Of a stretch of DNA of 64,000 nucleotides, positions 33,341-44,196 are shown piece after piece. Position numbers and translations under genes: made by a program. Position 1 is the first letter of the stretch; every line of letters starts with the position of its first letter. The notes under the pieces were generated by a model. The model made no database searches, was not told the origin of the DNA, and saw nothing but the letters and a program-made list of their open reading frames with translations. Source of the stretch: Sclerotinia nivalis (taxonomy: Eukaryota; Ascomycota; Leotiomycetes; Helotiales; Sclerotiniaceae); assembly GCA_029531795.1 (NCBI GenBank), contig JAPEIS010000007.1:2604001-2668000 (forward strand), written 5' to 3'.

Positions 33341-34008
33341 CTAAGTTAGGCCAATGTGTGTAGGGATGTAGGAAGGAGTGAATTTAACAAATCACGTGAA
33401 CCCTAGCTTAGCTTAATGCTTAATCTTAGTGCTTGAAGATGGCTTATCTACCCTGACCACCTATTCTCTCAATCAAACCACATCCTTCTCTCTCTTAAAT
33501 CCACCTGTTTTCTATGTGAGGTGATGAATTTGTAATTATGTTGCAGTCAATATGTGAAAATGTCTCCGGAAATGCGCTTCGGAGCCAAGGGAAGATTCTT
33601 AACCGATAGGATCTAGAGTCCGAATGGAGAGATCATTGCCCAAGTAGGGGTGTGTGGCTTCATGGTAATTATCACTTTTAATCTATTTTCTATTGGCCTC
33701 GGATTGTTTGACATTGGGCTAGACAATAGGCAACCAGGAAGGAGCAAGTTAAATAGAATCGATGCCATCCTTCATCCTTTTGACTTGAGAGTATACCTCG
33801 ACCTTTACTCGTTTCATTCTTCACCGGGTATTCTATCATTGCCTCTAATCCTCTATCGATACTACTAGTCACTTTGAATATGCCGTATACAACAGTCCGC
33901 AATTACCTCTCGAAGCCAAATCCCGCGTTTCAAATGTTACCATGGAATGAGCAGGGTACCAGGACAACATCTCGTAAAGAGCTAGAAATATAGGATCCAA
34001 TAGAGGGC
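33341..34008. other. Divergent region between kinase-like gene and 34009 gene
   Basis: About 670 bases. The right part (33880-33990) is an open frame in phase with the next gene, ended by a TAG at 33991-33993, and probably its former N-terminus. No intact upstream kinase exon was found. Confidence 0.45.
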
Positions 34009-34881
34009 ATGGAAGCTTGGGTAGATTTCAATCTCGATCAAGTCAATTCGATTTTTGGAACTCTCCTTGACCAAGAGTTCAGTTTGCCTGAGTACCCTCC
34101 TGTTTTACCTATGCAGCTCACGATCCGCAATGAGAGATCATTTGAATCTGTGGTTCTGGGATACAATTGCATCATTGTTAATTCAGCATTGAAAGCTGCA
34201 TGTGAGCATCTGAAACTGAAGCAAGTTGCCTGGGTCTCTGGGAGCTATGTTGATCCTAGCTCTGTGCGAAATTTCCCAGATTGGGCAGGGATCTGCAATG
34301 AAAGCACCAGAAAGAGCATATTACCTGGAGACAGCAAATTCACAGCCGACAAGTTCAACTGGAGTGCGACGGTACATAATTATGAACTTGCTGATGGTAC
34401 AACAAGCGATGGACCCGTCACGGGCGAGACTAGTTCGATCACCGAGAAGTCCTTGATGCAAGTAAATCACTATGCAAAAATCCATAAGTCTCGGTACTGC
34501 TACCTCATCTCCCCGAAAGAAGCTCTTTTCGTACGACGTCGCAAGGATGAGGATATACCTGCTTCGGAATCTTTAGCGAACAATCGGCCATCAAGGCTAA
34601 ACCCTATAGCTATGCCTTCTCAATCGCAGAGAAGCGACAGCGAGCCCAAGTCTTCATCACCGGCTACATCAGATTACTCTTTCACAGACAATAGTGCGCC
34701 GGATACGAACATGCAGTATCTCGAACTCTGTGCTGTGCCATGGGGCATTCCGGTAGCGGGGGAAATATCGTTGAATCTGGCATTGTGGGCAACGCACATG
34801 ATTTCTGCTGTGGAAAATGATGTAAAATCAAGTTATCCGATAATGAGTGATGATCCTGCACTCAGGATATTTTCTGCCTGA
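34009..34881 (+). CDS. Uncharacterised fungal protein with PD-(D/E)xK-like residues, probably N-terminally truncated
   Basis: A single open frame of 290 residues. I recognise it only as a type of fungal hypothetical protein. The stretch from residue 71 to 110 contains FPDWAG (Asp91) and, 17 residues later, LPGDSK (Asp108, Lys110). This is the spacing seen in PD-(D/E)xK nuclease-fold proteins. It is followed by QVNHYAKIHKSRYCYLISPKEALFVRR, which fits the alpha-beta part of such a fold. A Ser/Pro-rich linker (about 200-235) precedes the last segment YLELCAVPWG. The nuclease-fold assignment is inference. In the same frame an ORF beginning with ATG at 33880 (37 codons) is cut by TAG at 33991-33993, so the gene may have lost its true start. 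Its neighbour on the other strand is a kinase-like gene. Confidence 0.55.
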   Translation: MEAWVDFNLDQVNSIFGTLLDQEFSLPEYPPVLPMQLTIRNERSFESVVLGYNCIIVNSALKAACEHLKLKQVAWVSGSYVDPSSVRNFPDWAGICNESTRKSILPGDSKFTADKFNWSATVHNYELADGTTSDGPVTGETSSITEKSLMQVNHYAKIHKSRYCYLISPKEALFVRRRKDEDIPASESLANNRPSRLNPIAMPSQSQRSDSEPKSSSPATSDYSFTDNSAPDTNMQYLELCAVPWGIPVAGEISLNLALWATHMISAVENDVKSSYPIMSDDPALRIFSA

Positions 34882-35869
34882 AATCAAACCTCTAAGCCTG
34901 ACAGGACGCGGAAAGGGATGGAAGGTGTCGAATTTTCCGTTAGAAACAGTCTAGAGTACTCTTAAATTGAATCAAAACTATTTCTTTCTTCTCCAACTTA
35001 TTCCTTTGCACATCAACGGCACTTAACTCTCAAACATCCACAGAAAAGGAAGCTCAACCACTGACTGCGGAACGTGAACCCGAAATTAACTTATTCCGCT
35101 GAATTGATTTTCCATTTAAGATTGTATGGTTATGGAGGTCATGGGTAAAGGGAATATATAGAACATAATGATGAATAAATACATTGCTAGTTGTAAGATC
35201 TTATGAAGACAACTCTAAGGAGAACAATGTGATCCAAACCTCCTACTCGATCCACTTCCGATAATGAATTTAGCACGATCCAAATGATGATTTCCCGTCT
35301 TTGCAAGCCAACTTGATGTGTAACAAAAAGTGGCGGTGAAAATTAAATCAGTATATGCGATCTATGGGATGAAAGGAATTGCAAAAAATTAGAAACTGCC
35401 ATAAAAGCATGGAGTCATTGCATTGTCTCCAGTTCTCAACTTGTGTACTCCATCGACGTTGGAAGGCACAACTTCAAAGTCCTTTCATAATGGTTTTCCA
35501 GGCTCTGTCAACTTCGTGGCAAGCGACTCGCATAGATCAACATGGATTGACCGCTGTGTCTATTGACTAGCCACAGAGGATATACCATACCTCGAAGCAG
35601 AGTTGTTCATACTTGGATAAGGAGCAAGATGAACTTGACCTAAAATATTTTCGAGAGGGCATTGATCAGCGATTCGAGTTTTTCCTCTTTGTGTTAGATG
35701 GCTTTGAACACAAGCTAGCGCCCTTGCTTCCTTCACGCCAGCGGTCCAGCACTATATTGATTCTTGGCACATCGATTTTTGTGTAAGTAACAAGTTTTCG
35801 ATCACCCCCGGCACCAAATTCTTCAATGATACTTCAACTCTGCAGTCAGTATTCATTGTCGAGGTCAAC
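34882..35869. other. Intergenic region, no feature
   Basis: About 990 bases. Short ORFs lack any recognisable content. Confidence 0.4.
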
Positions 35870-36321
35870 ATGGCAGGACTTTCAGCACTACCCGGCGACC
35901 TCATCTTACTATCCATCTATTCGTTCCTAACAGCACTCTTCTCTCTACCGTAGCCGTGTCAAGCGCCAGTCATGGCTGTTCAAATACCCAGCTCTACCGA
36001 TACGTTTATCGATGGGAAAGCCATGAGCGTCATGTAGCGAATTGTAAGCCACACAATGTCCCGGACAGGAGGAGCAGATGTCGGCACCTGGTTGAGCCAC
36101 TTTACTGTGCTACACGTATCTTTTACCCGACCCTTTTTCTCCGCACCGTCACCGAGTCTGATGAGTTGCGTTCTCATATCGTTGGTGCGTCCATTATTTG
36201 TCGACATGATCAAAAGGAGGTTATCTTTCCAATGATCCATCTTTTGTGGCCTTCACTTCCATATCTCAATCGGAAGTGTACGCTTGGCACATTTCACCAA
36301 AACAAAGCCAATCCTCTTTAA
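35870..36321 (+). pseudogene. F-box-like gene fragment with frameshift
   Basis: The ATG at 35870 opens MAGLSALPGDLILLSIYSFL, which resembles the start of a fungal F-box domain (LPxxLLxxIxSFL). That frame ends at a TAG soon after. A second frame, shifted by one base near 35925, continues the F-box pattern (STLLSTVAVSSASHG, then LYRYVYRW) and stays open to 36321. No clear leucine-rich repeats follow. Read together they suggest an F-box gene with a one-base loss that has since decayed. The motif is short, so chance similarity is possible. Confidence 0.35.
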
Positions 36322-36861
36322 CCCTCTCTTAGCTTCTATACCTGCAGTTTTATATTAGGGGTAGGACAAGCTGCTCCCAAAAACATCCCTTTTTGCCAGT
36401 CCTTGTAAGGGCGCCGATGCCAATTCGTTCCCACGAGTTTTCGAACATTTAATTTGGGCGATATTATTGATGAAGCGCATACATGAAATATTTATTTCAT
36501 TATCATCACAAGTATCAGGGCAAAGGTAAGAGGGCAGAGTTAAGAGAACAAACTTAGTTGAGGATTCTGGATTCTTACAATTATTCCCACTGAATTTAGG
36601 ACTCAAGATGTGCGTGCAATTGGAAGTGAAGTCTTGAAATGCGCAAACTTAACTATTTCATCTGCGAATATCATTGCTACCCTCCTAATCACTGCTAACC
36701 TCTTCTTGCATTATAACTTCAGATTGGACTCAAAGCCCGAATTCTGTGCCCTTAATCAATTCGGCCAAGTTGAGGGACTAATGCGAGACCTCAACGAGAC
36801 CGCAAGGAAACATTCTCAAGACCGCTATCGAGTTATATTGACAACGACATGCGTACCCATA
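36322..36861. other. Region between F-box-like fragment and transposon
   Basis: 540 bases of moderate AT content with no supported gene. It ends at the TA dinucleotide duplicated by transposon insertion (36862-36863). Confidence 0.4.
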
Positions 36862-36863
36862 TA

Positions 36864-36921
36864 ACGTGGTTTATCAGTGTGCGGGTCATATCAGTGTGTG
36901 GGTCACTTTCACCTCAATTCA
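36864..36921 (+). repeat. Left terminal inverted repeat of pogo element
   Basis: 58 bp starting ACGTGGTTTATCAGTG, identical to the complement of the right end. It contains the 17-bp subrepeats at 36872-36888 and 36889-36905, which differ at one base (C/T). Confidence 0.97.
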
Positions 36922-36961
36922 ATCTCTTCTCTTTCAATATGCGTTTTATCAACAATCTACA

Positions 36962-38608
36962 ATGAATTCGAATAACCAAGAAGCCTGTATACTCTTTGTT
37001 ATCGAAGCTATTCAAAAAGACAAAAAAATAAGCATTCGAAAAGTTGCGAAGATGTATAATATCTTGAATATAATACTATAGTGTAGAATTAATGGTTTTA
37101 CTCTTCGCTTCGAATATCGATCTAAATTTTATAATCTTTCAGAATTAGAAGAGAATATTATTTCTGAGTATATACTTGATATGGATATGAGAGGATTTCC
37201 ATTTAAACTCAGAAATGTGGAAGATATGGCGAATCATATTTTTGAATCGAGGGGTGCAAAGTGTGTTGGGAAGCTTTGGGTGTATCGATTCGTAAAGTGT
37301 CGAATCGAATTAAAGATGTGTTTTAGTTGTGTTTATGATTTTCAAAGAGCTTTCTGCGAAGATTCTAAGTTTATTGAAGAGTGGTTTCGATTGGTTTCGA
37401 ATATACGAGCGAAATATGGTATTCTCGATAGCGATTTCTACAATTTCGACGAAACAGGCTTTATGATGGGGATTATATGTGTTGCAATGGTTGTCATTAG
37501 TGCTGAGAGATGCGGTAGAAGTAAATCAGTACAATTAGGCAATCGAGAATGGGCTATAGTAATAATATGTGGAAATAGGGAGGGTGAAATTATACCCTTA
37601 TTTCTAGTGGTTCAAGGACAGGTTTATCTTTCCAATTGGTATATCGAAACCGACTTTTTTGTGGAATGGGCTATTAAATCTACATCTAATGGATGGACAA
37701 ATAATGAGACAGGTTTAGAATGGTTGAAATACTTTGATAAGTATATTAAGAATCGAAGAAAGGGCAAATATCGAATATTGGTACTAGATGGGTATGAAAG
37801 CTATGAATCAGTATTTTTTCAGTCGTATTGCAAAGAGAATGATATTATCTGTTTAAAATTATTATTATATTCAAGTCATTTAACTCAATCATTTGATGTT
37901 GGCTGTTTTAGTAGTTTGAAATGTTTATATGGTATTCAAATTGATGGGTTTATCAAGGCACATATCAATTATATTTCGAAAGTTGAATTCTTTATAGCTT
38001 TCAAAGCTGTATACTAAGAATCAATTACGATTCAGAATATGAAATCAGGGTTTCGAGGAACAGGTTTAATACTATTTGATCTTGAAGCTGTACTTTCGAA
38101 ACTAGATATTCGAATTCGTATACCTACTCCCCCCTTTTTCGATCAAGATTTATGGACTTCTCAAACCTTTTACAATCCAACTGAAGCTCTTTCATAATCG
38201 ATTTTAGTAAGATCTTGAATGGCTCGTCATCAATCAAGCTTTTCTATATCTATATTCGAGATTGTATTAGCTTTAGCTAAAGGTATAGAAAGATTAGTAT
38301 ATGAAAATACACTTTTAAATATAGAGATTCGTATACTTCGAGCAACAAATGAGGCATTAAGCAAACATCGATGTATAAAAAAAACTCAATTATGTCAAGG
38401 AGGAATGCTTACTGGACAAAAGGCTATCGATATATTATCTCAGCAAGAGATTGATATTCAGATTCAATACGATGAGTGTCAAAAAGGAAGGAATTCTAAT
38501 AAGGAAGCATCTTCTAATCGATATTGTAATAAGTATAGAAAGACTGGGCATAATACAAGGACTTGTCAAAATAATATAATAGATCCTAGATTATTAGAAT
38601 CTTTATAG
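36962..38608 (+). pseudogene. Pogo-type transposase, full length in one frame but with four in-frame stops
   Basis: 549 codons in a single frame without indels. It contains in order a helix-turn-helix start (KKISIRKVAKMYNI), the first catalytic Asp (NFDETGF), the second (LVLDGYES), the third (QSFDVGCF), and a C-terminal zinc knuckle of the form CxKYRKTGHNTRTC after a helical linker with ANEALSKHR. Stops lie at 37079-37081 (TAG), 38015-38017 (TAA), 38195-38197 (TAA) and 38216-38218 (TGA). Each can arise from CAG, CAA, CGA or TGG by one C-to-T or G-to-A change. Family residues also appear altered in the same direction, for example Tyr-x-x-Tyr where GHxSH is usual. This is the signature of repeat-induced point mutation. 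It cannot make an intact enzyme. Confidence 0.92.
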
Positions 38609-38657
38609 TTTTAATCAATTGATTTAATTGTTGTTGAATAATATGGGTTTGAAAGAG

Positions 38658-38715
38658 TGAATTGAGGTGAAAGTGACCCACACACTGATATGACCCGCAC
38701 ACTGATAAACCACGT
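38658..38715 (-). repeat. Right terminal inverted repeat of pogo element
   Basis: 58 bp, exact reverse complement of the left end, ending in CACTGATAAACCACGT and followed by the TA target duplication. Confidence 0.97.
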
Positions 38716-38717
38716 TA

Positions 38718-39337
38718 ATATAAATTAAGATGAAATGTCAAGTCAAGTCAACAATACTTGGACTTGGAATAGAAGGAAAATAATGCGAGCTTTATTTATA
38801 TTGGCGTCAAAAAATAATAGATGAGATAAATGAAGATATTCAATTCAAAAGTACTTGGTAGATATATCCATGATGTGATATATATAATAATAAAAATAAT
38901 AAGGGTATTGAAGTTTTTCCAAAATACTCTTTCGCAAGACACATTCGATGATGTAACACATGAAAATGATAAGGCCAAAATTTAAGCCAAGCTTAGGAGT
39001 ATTCCAAACCAAGTTTTCTATTGGTCAAATCACAATCTTATCTTGCAGAATCTGCAATACTAAGACGATACTAATACAATAACCCGGAAAATCATTTTCT
39101 TTCATTCACCCAATCATATATATCATTAACAAATCTTCTCATTCGGTCAATTTCAATTGAGACATTGACCAAGTGATATCTACCTACCTACCTACCTACC
39201 TACCTATCTATCTACCTTGGTTCTATCAATCACATATCTATCTTGAATCTTGAATACTCTGCCTTCTTATTTATACATCTTCAAAAATCTCATCTATGCG
39301 ATCAATCCAAATTACACAGATATAATTTTCGGACATC
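38718..39337. other. Intergenic region with tetranucleotide microsatellite
   Basis: 620 AT-rich bases between the transposon and the PQ-loop gene. A CTAC/CTAT tetramer repeat occurs at 39179-39216, in what would be the 5' leader of the gene. Confidence 0.6.
39179..39216. repeat. Tetranucleotide microsatellite (CTAC)n/(CTAT)n
   Basis: About nine 4-bp units, first CTAC, then CTAT. Confidence 0.85.
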
Positions 39338-40701
39338 ATGATATCATTATTGAGCTTATCGCAGGATTTGTCAGTACAAGAAGCCTTATCGGGCATCTTT
39401 GGAAGTATAAGTTTGGCAACTTGGATCTTTTTGTTGGTTCGTGATACCCTCGTATCCAGTCTTTGAACCCTTCATACCCAACCAAATTATTAAAGGTTTG
39501 GTGGTATGGGTTCATGAATGGCTTAGCCATATTGACGTGATTCGATCTCTTTAGGTACCACAACTTATCTTGAACTATCGATCTCAGAGTGCCGATGGAG
39601 TGTCATTGGCTTTTTTAACGGTGTGGTTTATTGGGGACATCACGAATCTTGCTGGTAAGTACAACATGAATTTTGAGGGAAGGGTCGTATAATCTTGGCA
39701 ATCATATCATGATATCGACAAGCCGCGGTCTGACTATCATGGTATCGATAACCATGTTCATGATGTTGACGGCTCTTCTCTTTACCAACTATCAAGATTT
39801 CATTCTTCGATGATCACGTGCGTACACTGATTTATCTTCAGGTGCAATTTGGGCCGATCTTGTCCCTACAGTTATTGTCCTAGCCATCTATTTCTGTATT
39901 GCCGACTTCGTACTCATTGGACAATGTCTTTACTACAACAACATGAATGCTCAGAAACGCCAAGAAACAGAATCCACTGCACCAACAGAGGAAGATCCTC
40001 TTCTTATCCGTCGACGAAGTACCAGCAGTATTGGACTTCCAGGATCTCATAGAAGACGTTCTTCAGCAATAAGTGGAAACCAACGTCATGAAGATACCTT
40101 GACCAAAATCTTGGAAGAAGATGATTCATCGGATGGAAATGCTTGGGTGAAGAACGTTGTTAGCGTTTTACTGGTTATTGCTGCCGGAACAGCTGGATGG
40201 GCTATTGCCTGGAGAAGTGGTGTTTGGATGCCCACCCCCGAGAATGGAGGTGATGTTCCCAAGACGAATGATGTTGCTGTTGGAGCAGAGGTACTAGGAT
40301 ATTTCAGTGCGATCTGTTATCTTGGGTGAGTTATTTCATACGAGGAGAAAGTATGACAGACGAGTGCTAACGAGATTATCCAGTGCCCGTATTCCTCAGA
40401 TTTTGAAGAACTATAAGGAGAAGTCTTGTGATGGTATGGAAATTCCATCTTGCCCTGCACATCACCTTGGTATCTCAAGCTAACAATCACAGGCCTCGCA
40501 CTCCTTTTCTTCCTCCTTTCATTAATGGGCAATCTTACATATGGTGCTGGCATCCTTTTCCATTCATTGGAGAAAGAATACCTTATCGTCAATACTCCAT
40601 GGCTCATTGGATCTTTGGGGACGATTGTCGAAGATGCAGTTATCTTCCTTCAATTCCGAATGTATGCACCCAAGCCAACTTCGACATCTGCCGTAGAATA
40701 G
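39338..40701 (+). CDS. PQ-loop repeat transporter (Ypq/Rtc2 type, vacuolar cationic amino acid exporter)
   Basis: Seven-TM SWEET-like protein. Yeast Ypq1-3 and animal PQLC2 move lysine and arginine across the vacuole or lysosome membrane. Five exons give 313 residues: 39338-39436, 39555-39654, 39842-40325, 40384-40433 and 40493-40701. The first PQ motif is VPQLILNYRSQSADGVSL and the second RIPQILKNYKEKSCDG, each followed by a helix. TVWFIGDITNLAG is typical of helix 3. The central loop is long, polar and contains EDPLLIRRR, a dileucine-like vacuolar sorting signal, plus an arginine/serine-rich stretch. The start is the ATG at 39338, which gives MISLLSLSQDLSVQEALSGIFG before the first helix. 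The second intron (187 bp) is long for this window. Confidence 0.9.
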
Positions 40702-41384
40702 GCAAGATATATGGTAAATTGAGTTTAGATCCTATAGGGAGATCTCGAATCTAGCATCGAGGATGTAGAAGATCGCCGTTGAGTGTAGAGGAAGGGCGTT
40801 TCCGAATTATTTCTTTCATTTTCAACGTGTATAAGGAATCAGGGACATAGACTGAACTGCAGATGAGGAAGGTTGGATATTTTAATGATAATCAACGCAA
40901 CAAATGTAAATATTATTGAATAAACTCTTTAGAAATGATCACTTTCTTTCGCCAAGATGGTCCCCTCCATTACCAGTTCATCTCATGGAAAAGTTCATTT
41001 CACATAATGTTTCTCCTTTCGTGTTCTTGAATGCCAAGCCTTGTTATAACCCCGCCAAGCCATCCAATCTCTTCACCCAATCCTTTAAGGCAAAGCGTCA
41101 AATCCCCCCTTGAGACTGTGTGACTTCAACCATGGAGACGGGAGTTGGAAATCTCAATTAGCCTTCTCGTATATTTCACCAACCTCATTGTCCATTTTGC
41201 TATCGCGACCGTCACTCATTTAGTTTTTGACCTTTTAATACAGTATTGAAAGATTTTACAGTCAAGTCACTCTTTCTTTATTTACTTTCCAGCTACACAC
41301 AAACAAACAGGAACCGCGATTTCTCTCCACCTCCGCACCCCACAGTCAGTCCCCTTTAACCTTAACACACAACCTTAATCTACA
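40702..41384. other. Intergenic region upstream of GH17 gene
   Basis: 683 bases, with pyrimidine-rich tracts just before the GH17 start. No other feature. Confidence 0.5.
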
Positions 41385-42482
41385 ATGCGCTCTCTCGTTA
41401 TCCTTCCGCTTGCTGGACTTCTCTCCACCGCTACGGCAGCAGGTACATTGGGATTTGCTCTTGGTGATAAGAAGCCAGATGGTACATGCAAATTTACGGC
41501 TGATTATGAAGCGGATTTCGATACCATTTCTAAGGGAAGCACTGCAAAAATTGTGAGGGGATATGCGGCAAGTGATTGTGATACTGCGAAGCAGATATTA
41601 CCGGCTGCTAAGGCGAAGGGATTCAAGGTTGTTTTGGGCATTTGGTATGTCAATAGAAACGAGATGTTTGGATTTCGGATGGGCAAGCTAATAATGTGAA
41701 TAGGCCAGACACTGATGAATCCTTCGCTGCGGATAAAGCAGCAGTAGTCAAGTATGCGCCTCAATATAGCGACCAGGTTTATGCCATTACTGTCGGTTCG
41801 GAATCACTCTATCGTGGAAACTTCACTGGTGAACAACTCCTGGAGAAGATCCAGGATGTCAAGAATGCATTGAACGGAGACTTTAAGGTTGGAACAGCAG
41901 ACAGTTGGAACAAATATATGGATGGTACCGCCGATCCTGTTATCAGGGGTGGTGCTGATATTTTGTTGTGCAATGCTTTCAGTTATTGGCAGGGACAAGA
42001 ATTGAAGAATGCAACACATAGTTTCTTCGATGATATTATGCAAGCTTTCGGACATATTCAAGATGTTGCTGGATCTGCTACTGATGGACCTGAGCTATGG
42101 GTCGGAGAGACTGGTATGATAAACATTCCCCTTTCAGAATTTCTGAGTTTACAGTGTGCGAAATTATCCCGGACATTGAAAGTGCTCCCAGGACTTCAGG
42201 CTTCTCTTTTCAATTAGCATGCGCTGACATGATTCCCAAATAGGCTGGCCAACTGCAGGCTCAACTTACCAATCTGCCGTCCCAGGGACATCATCTGCAC
42301 AAACGTTTTGGCAAGAAGCAATCTGTGGTATAATGGATTGGGGTGTAAATGTTTTCTCCTTCGAGGCATTTGATGAGCCATGGAAGCCAGTATCCACCGG
42401 TGCAGATGGTTCAGTTGCAGATGAGACTCATTGGGGAGTCTGGAACAGCGACCGAAGCAGCAAGTACTCGTTGAATTGTTAA
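41385..42482 (+). CDS. Secreted GH17 beta-1,3-glucanase / glucanosyltransferase
   Basis: Acts on beta-1,3-glucan of the fungal wall. Three exons, 41385-41644, 41704-42113 and 42244-42482, give 302 residues. A signal peptide (MRSLVILPLAGLLSTATA) is followed by GTLGFALGDKKPDG. ADYEADFDTIS and IVRGYAASDCDTAKQILPAA are typical of the Bgl2/Scw group. The acid/base Glu lies in ITVGSESLYRG and the nucleophile Glu in LWVGETGWPTAG, the second being split by the last intron. FSFEAFDEPWK and HWGVWN close the barrel. There is no GPI tail or Ser/Thr-rich extension, so it is probably a free wall enzyme. Confidence 0.93.
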
Positions 42483-43200
42483 GTTTTGGAACTCAGAGGC
42501 TGCCCACATGGGCGCAATTCGAGGGAAAAGAAATTTGTGGATAATATGGGGCATCGTTCGCATATGATATTAAATTGAGGATATGAGCGACTTGAAATTT
42601 GCGCCCGCCTAGATTGTTAGCTTTGGATTTCGAGATACCATGCATTTGTTCTGTTTCTTCTGCAATATGCCATGCTGGCTTGGCAACGTCTTTTGTGCAT
42701 CTCATCTGCCGACCTACCGGAGTTCCCCATGCAAGGGACAAACGCCCATCTCCATCTTTTGCTCCTTTTTTGAATGCACCATCAAAAATAACAAATGTTC
42801 ATCCCCACACCCTCATGTTCGTGCAATTTATTACTGTAGAAAATTTAACGATGTGGCTAGATTCAACGCAGACCACGAATTATGGCGTACCTAGGTCACC
42901 TTTTTTGCGGGTCGGACCGTTAGCTGTGGTGTTAGCTGTTTAGCTGTCCGCGCCCGTAAAGGACCCTAGAACTAATGGGATAGCTCCACGTCTGCATGAT
43001 TACCCTGCATGGTATTGTACTTCCGAGGTTGATGAGACAGACTTGAGAGGATGTTATTTCCAAATAGGTAGTACTCGAGAACTGTATTTATATTCTGCCT
43101 TCATGATAGTGGCTCCTGGAAAGCCAGCGGAGGGTCATTCAACTTGATTTGATTGATCAAATATTTAATGGCTCTCCATCTCCATTCTCCATTGTATTAA

Positions 43201-43307
43201 TGGGGGCAAGCCCCCAAACCCCTATTGCTCGCTGCGCTCGAAAGCTGTTCGCTTCAAGCGGTATCTGGGTATGTATCCTCGTGAATGTCATAGATAGCTA
43301 TCTATGA
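43201..43307. repeat. Cluster of GC-rich hairpins and a perfect 20-bp palindrome
   Basis: TGGGGGCAAGCCCCCA (43201-43216) forms a 7-bp stem. It is followed within 45 bases by CTCGCTGCGCTCG and CGCTTCAAGCG, and then by the perfect palindrome TCATAGATAGCTATCTATGA at 43288-43307. The first 60 bases are far richer in GC than the surrounding AT-rich DNA. No coding frame. Confidence 0.75.
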
Positions 43308-44143
43308 GAAAGAAAATCCAACCAAATCTACCTACCCCCTTTACATTTGTTAATTCATTATCGATATTTCCGTGTATTTTCCATAGACCAAAACTTGAGG
43401 CAAATATTTGATGTGCTTTATTAAGAAATAGTACAAGATATTTCGTGTGCCTAGTATGTATGACTATCGACTTAGCAATATCCAGTAAGAAATGGAGAAG
43501 CCCCAGTAAGACTAATAATAATAATTTCATTTTACTTGAGAGGCTCTGGACTTAGGAATATGCCGAATGCTTTACAGGAGGTAGGTAATATCTCATATGC
43601 TTCTCTCGTTGGTCGATAGATGTTCTATTCATCATCCCGAGAACCTTTCGTTTCCCCTGTACGGTTACTAGGTAGGGAGGTAATAAAAGTTGCCAACAAG
43701 ACTTCTCCTTCACCATCAAAATATCTAATCAACAATCCCAGAAATCCAAGTACGCAGTTATTGGTTTACTCTTTTTTTTAAATGATTTCACAGGAAATGT
43801 CGAAAACGAATGTCGCCTTCAACTGATTCATTCTATCAATACCTTCATTATCATGCTTGCCATTTAATTCATCGATTCACGGGTACTCCTTTTTTATCAC
43901 AACGGTAACCTTAACTTTGTCACTTTGTCACTTTGCTTCCTGCTTCTTGCTTTCTCACTATTTGTACAATTTATAATTCGTACTCAGTCCCCAAGTTCCC
44001 TGTCAGCCCAAAAAGCTTCACCCATTCTCCAATAATTTTTAATTACCGAACGCGTCGCGACAATTCTAATGGTCTCTGGTCTTGGGTAAATAACTAACTC
44101 CATACCTACCTACCGGCAGGTACCTGGAAATCCAGCGAAGGTT

Positions 44144-44196
44144 GAATTGGAATTGGAATTGGAATTGGAATTGGAATTGGAATTGGAATTGGAATT
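44144..44196. repeat. Hexanucleotide microsatellite (GAATTG)n, nearly nine units
   Basis: Nearly perfect tandem GAATTG units, followed directly by three GCATTT units. It lies about 340 bp ahead of the first recognised exon of the large coiled-coil gene. Confidence 0.92.

Larger units (their letters stand above)
36864..38715 (+). mobile_element. Pogo/Fot1-family DNA transposon (Tc1/mariner superfamily), structurally complete but RIP-damaged
   Basis: 1,852 bp bounded by 58-bp perfect terminal inverted repeats (36864-36921 and 38658-38715). It is flanked by TA on both sides (36862-36863 and 38716-38717), the target duplication of this superfamily. Each repeat contains two adjacent 17-bp units (TATCAGTGTGYGGGTCA), the usual layout of transposase binding sites. 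Inside is a single transposase frame, described separately. Size and plan are close to Flipper of Botrytis cinerea and Fot1 of Fusarium. I have not compared sequences, so the exact family is open. Confidence 0.95.
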
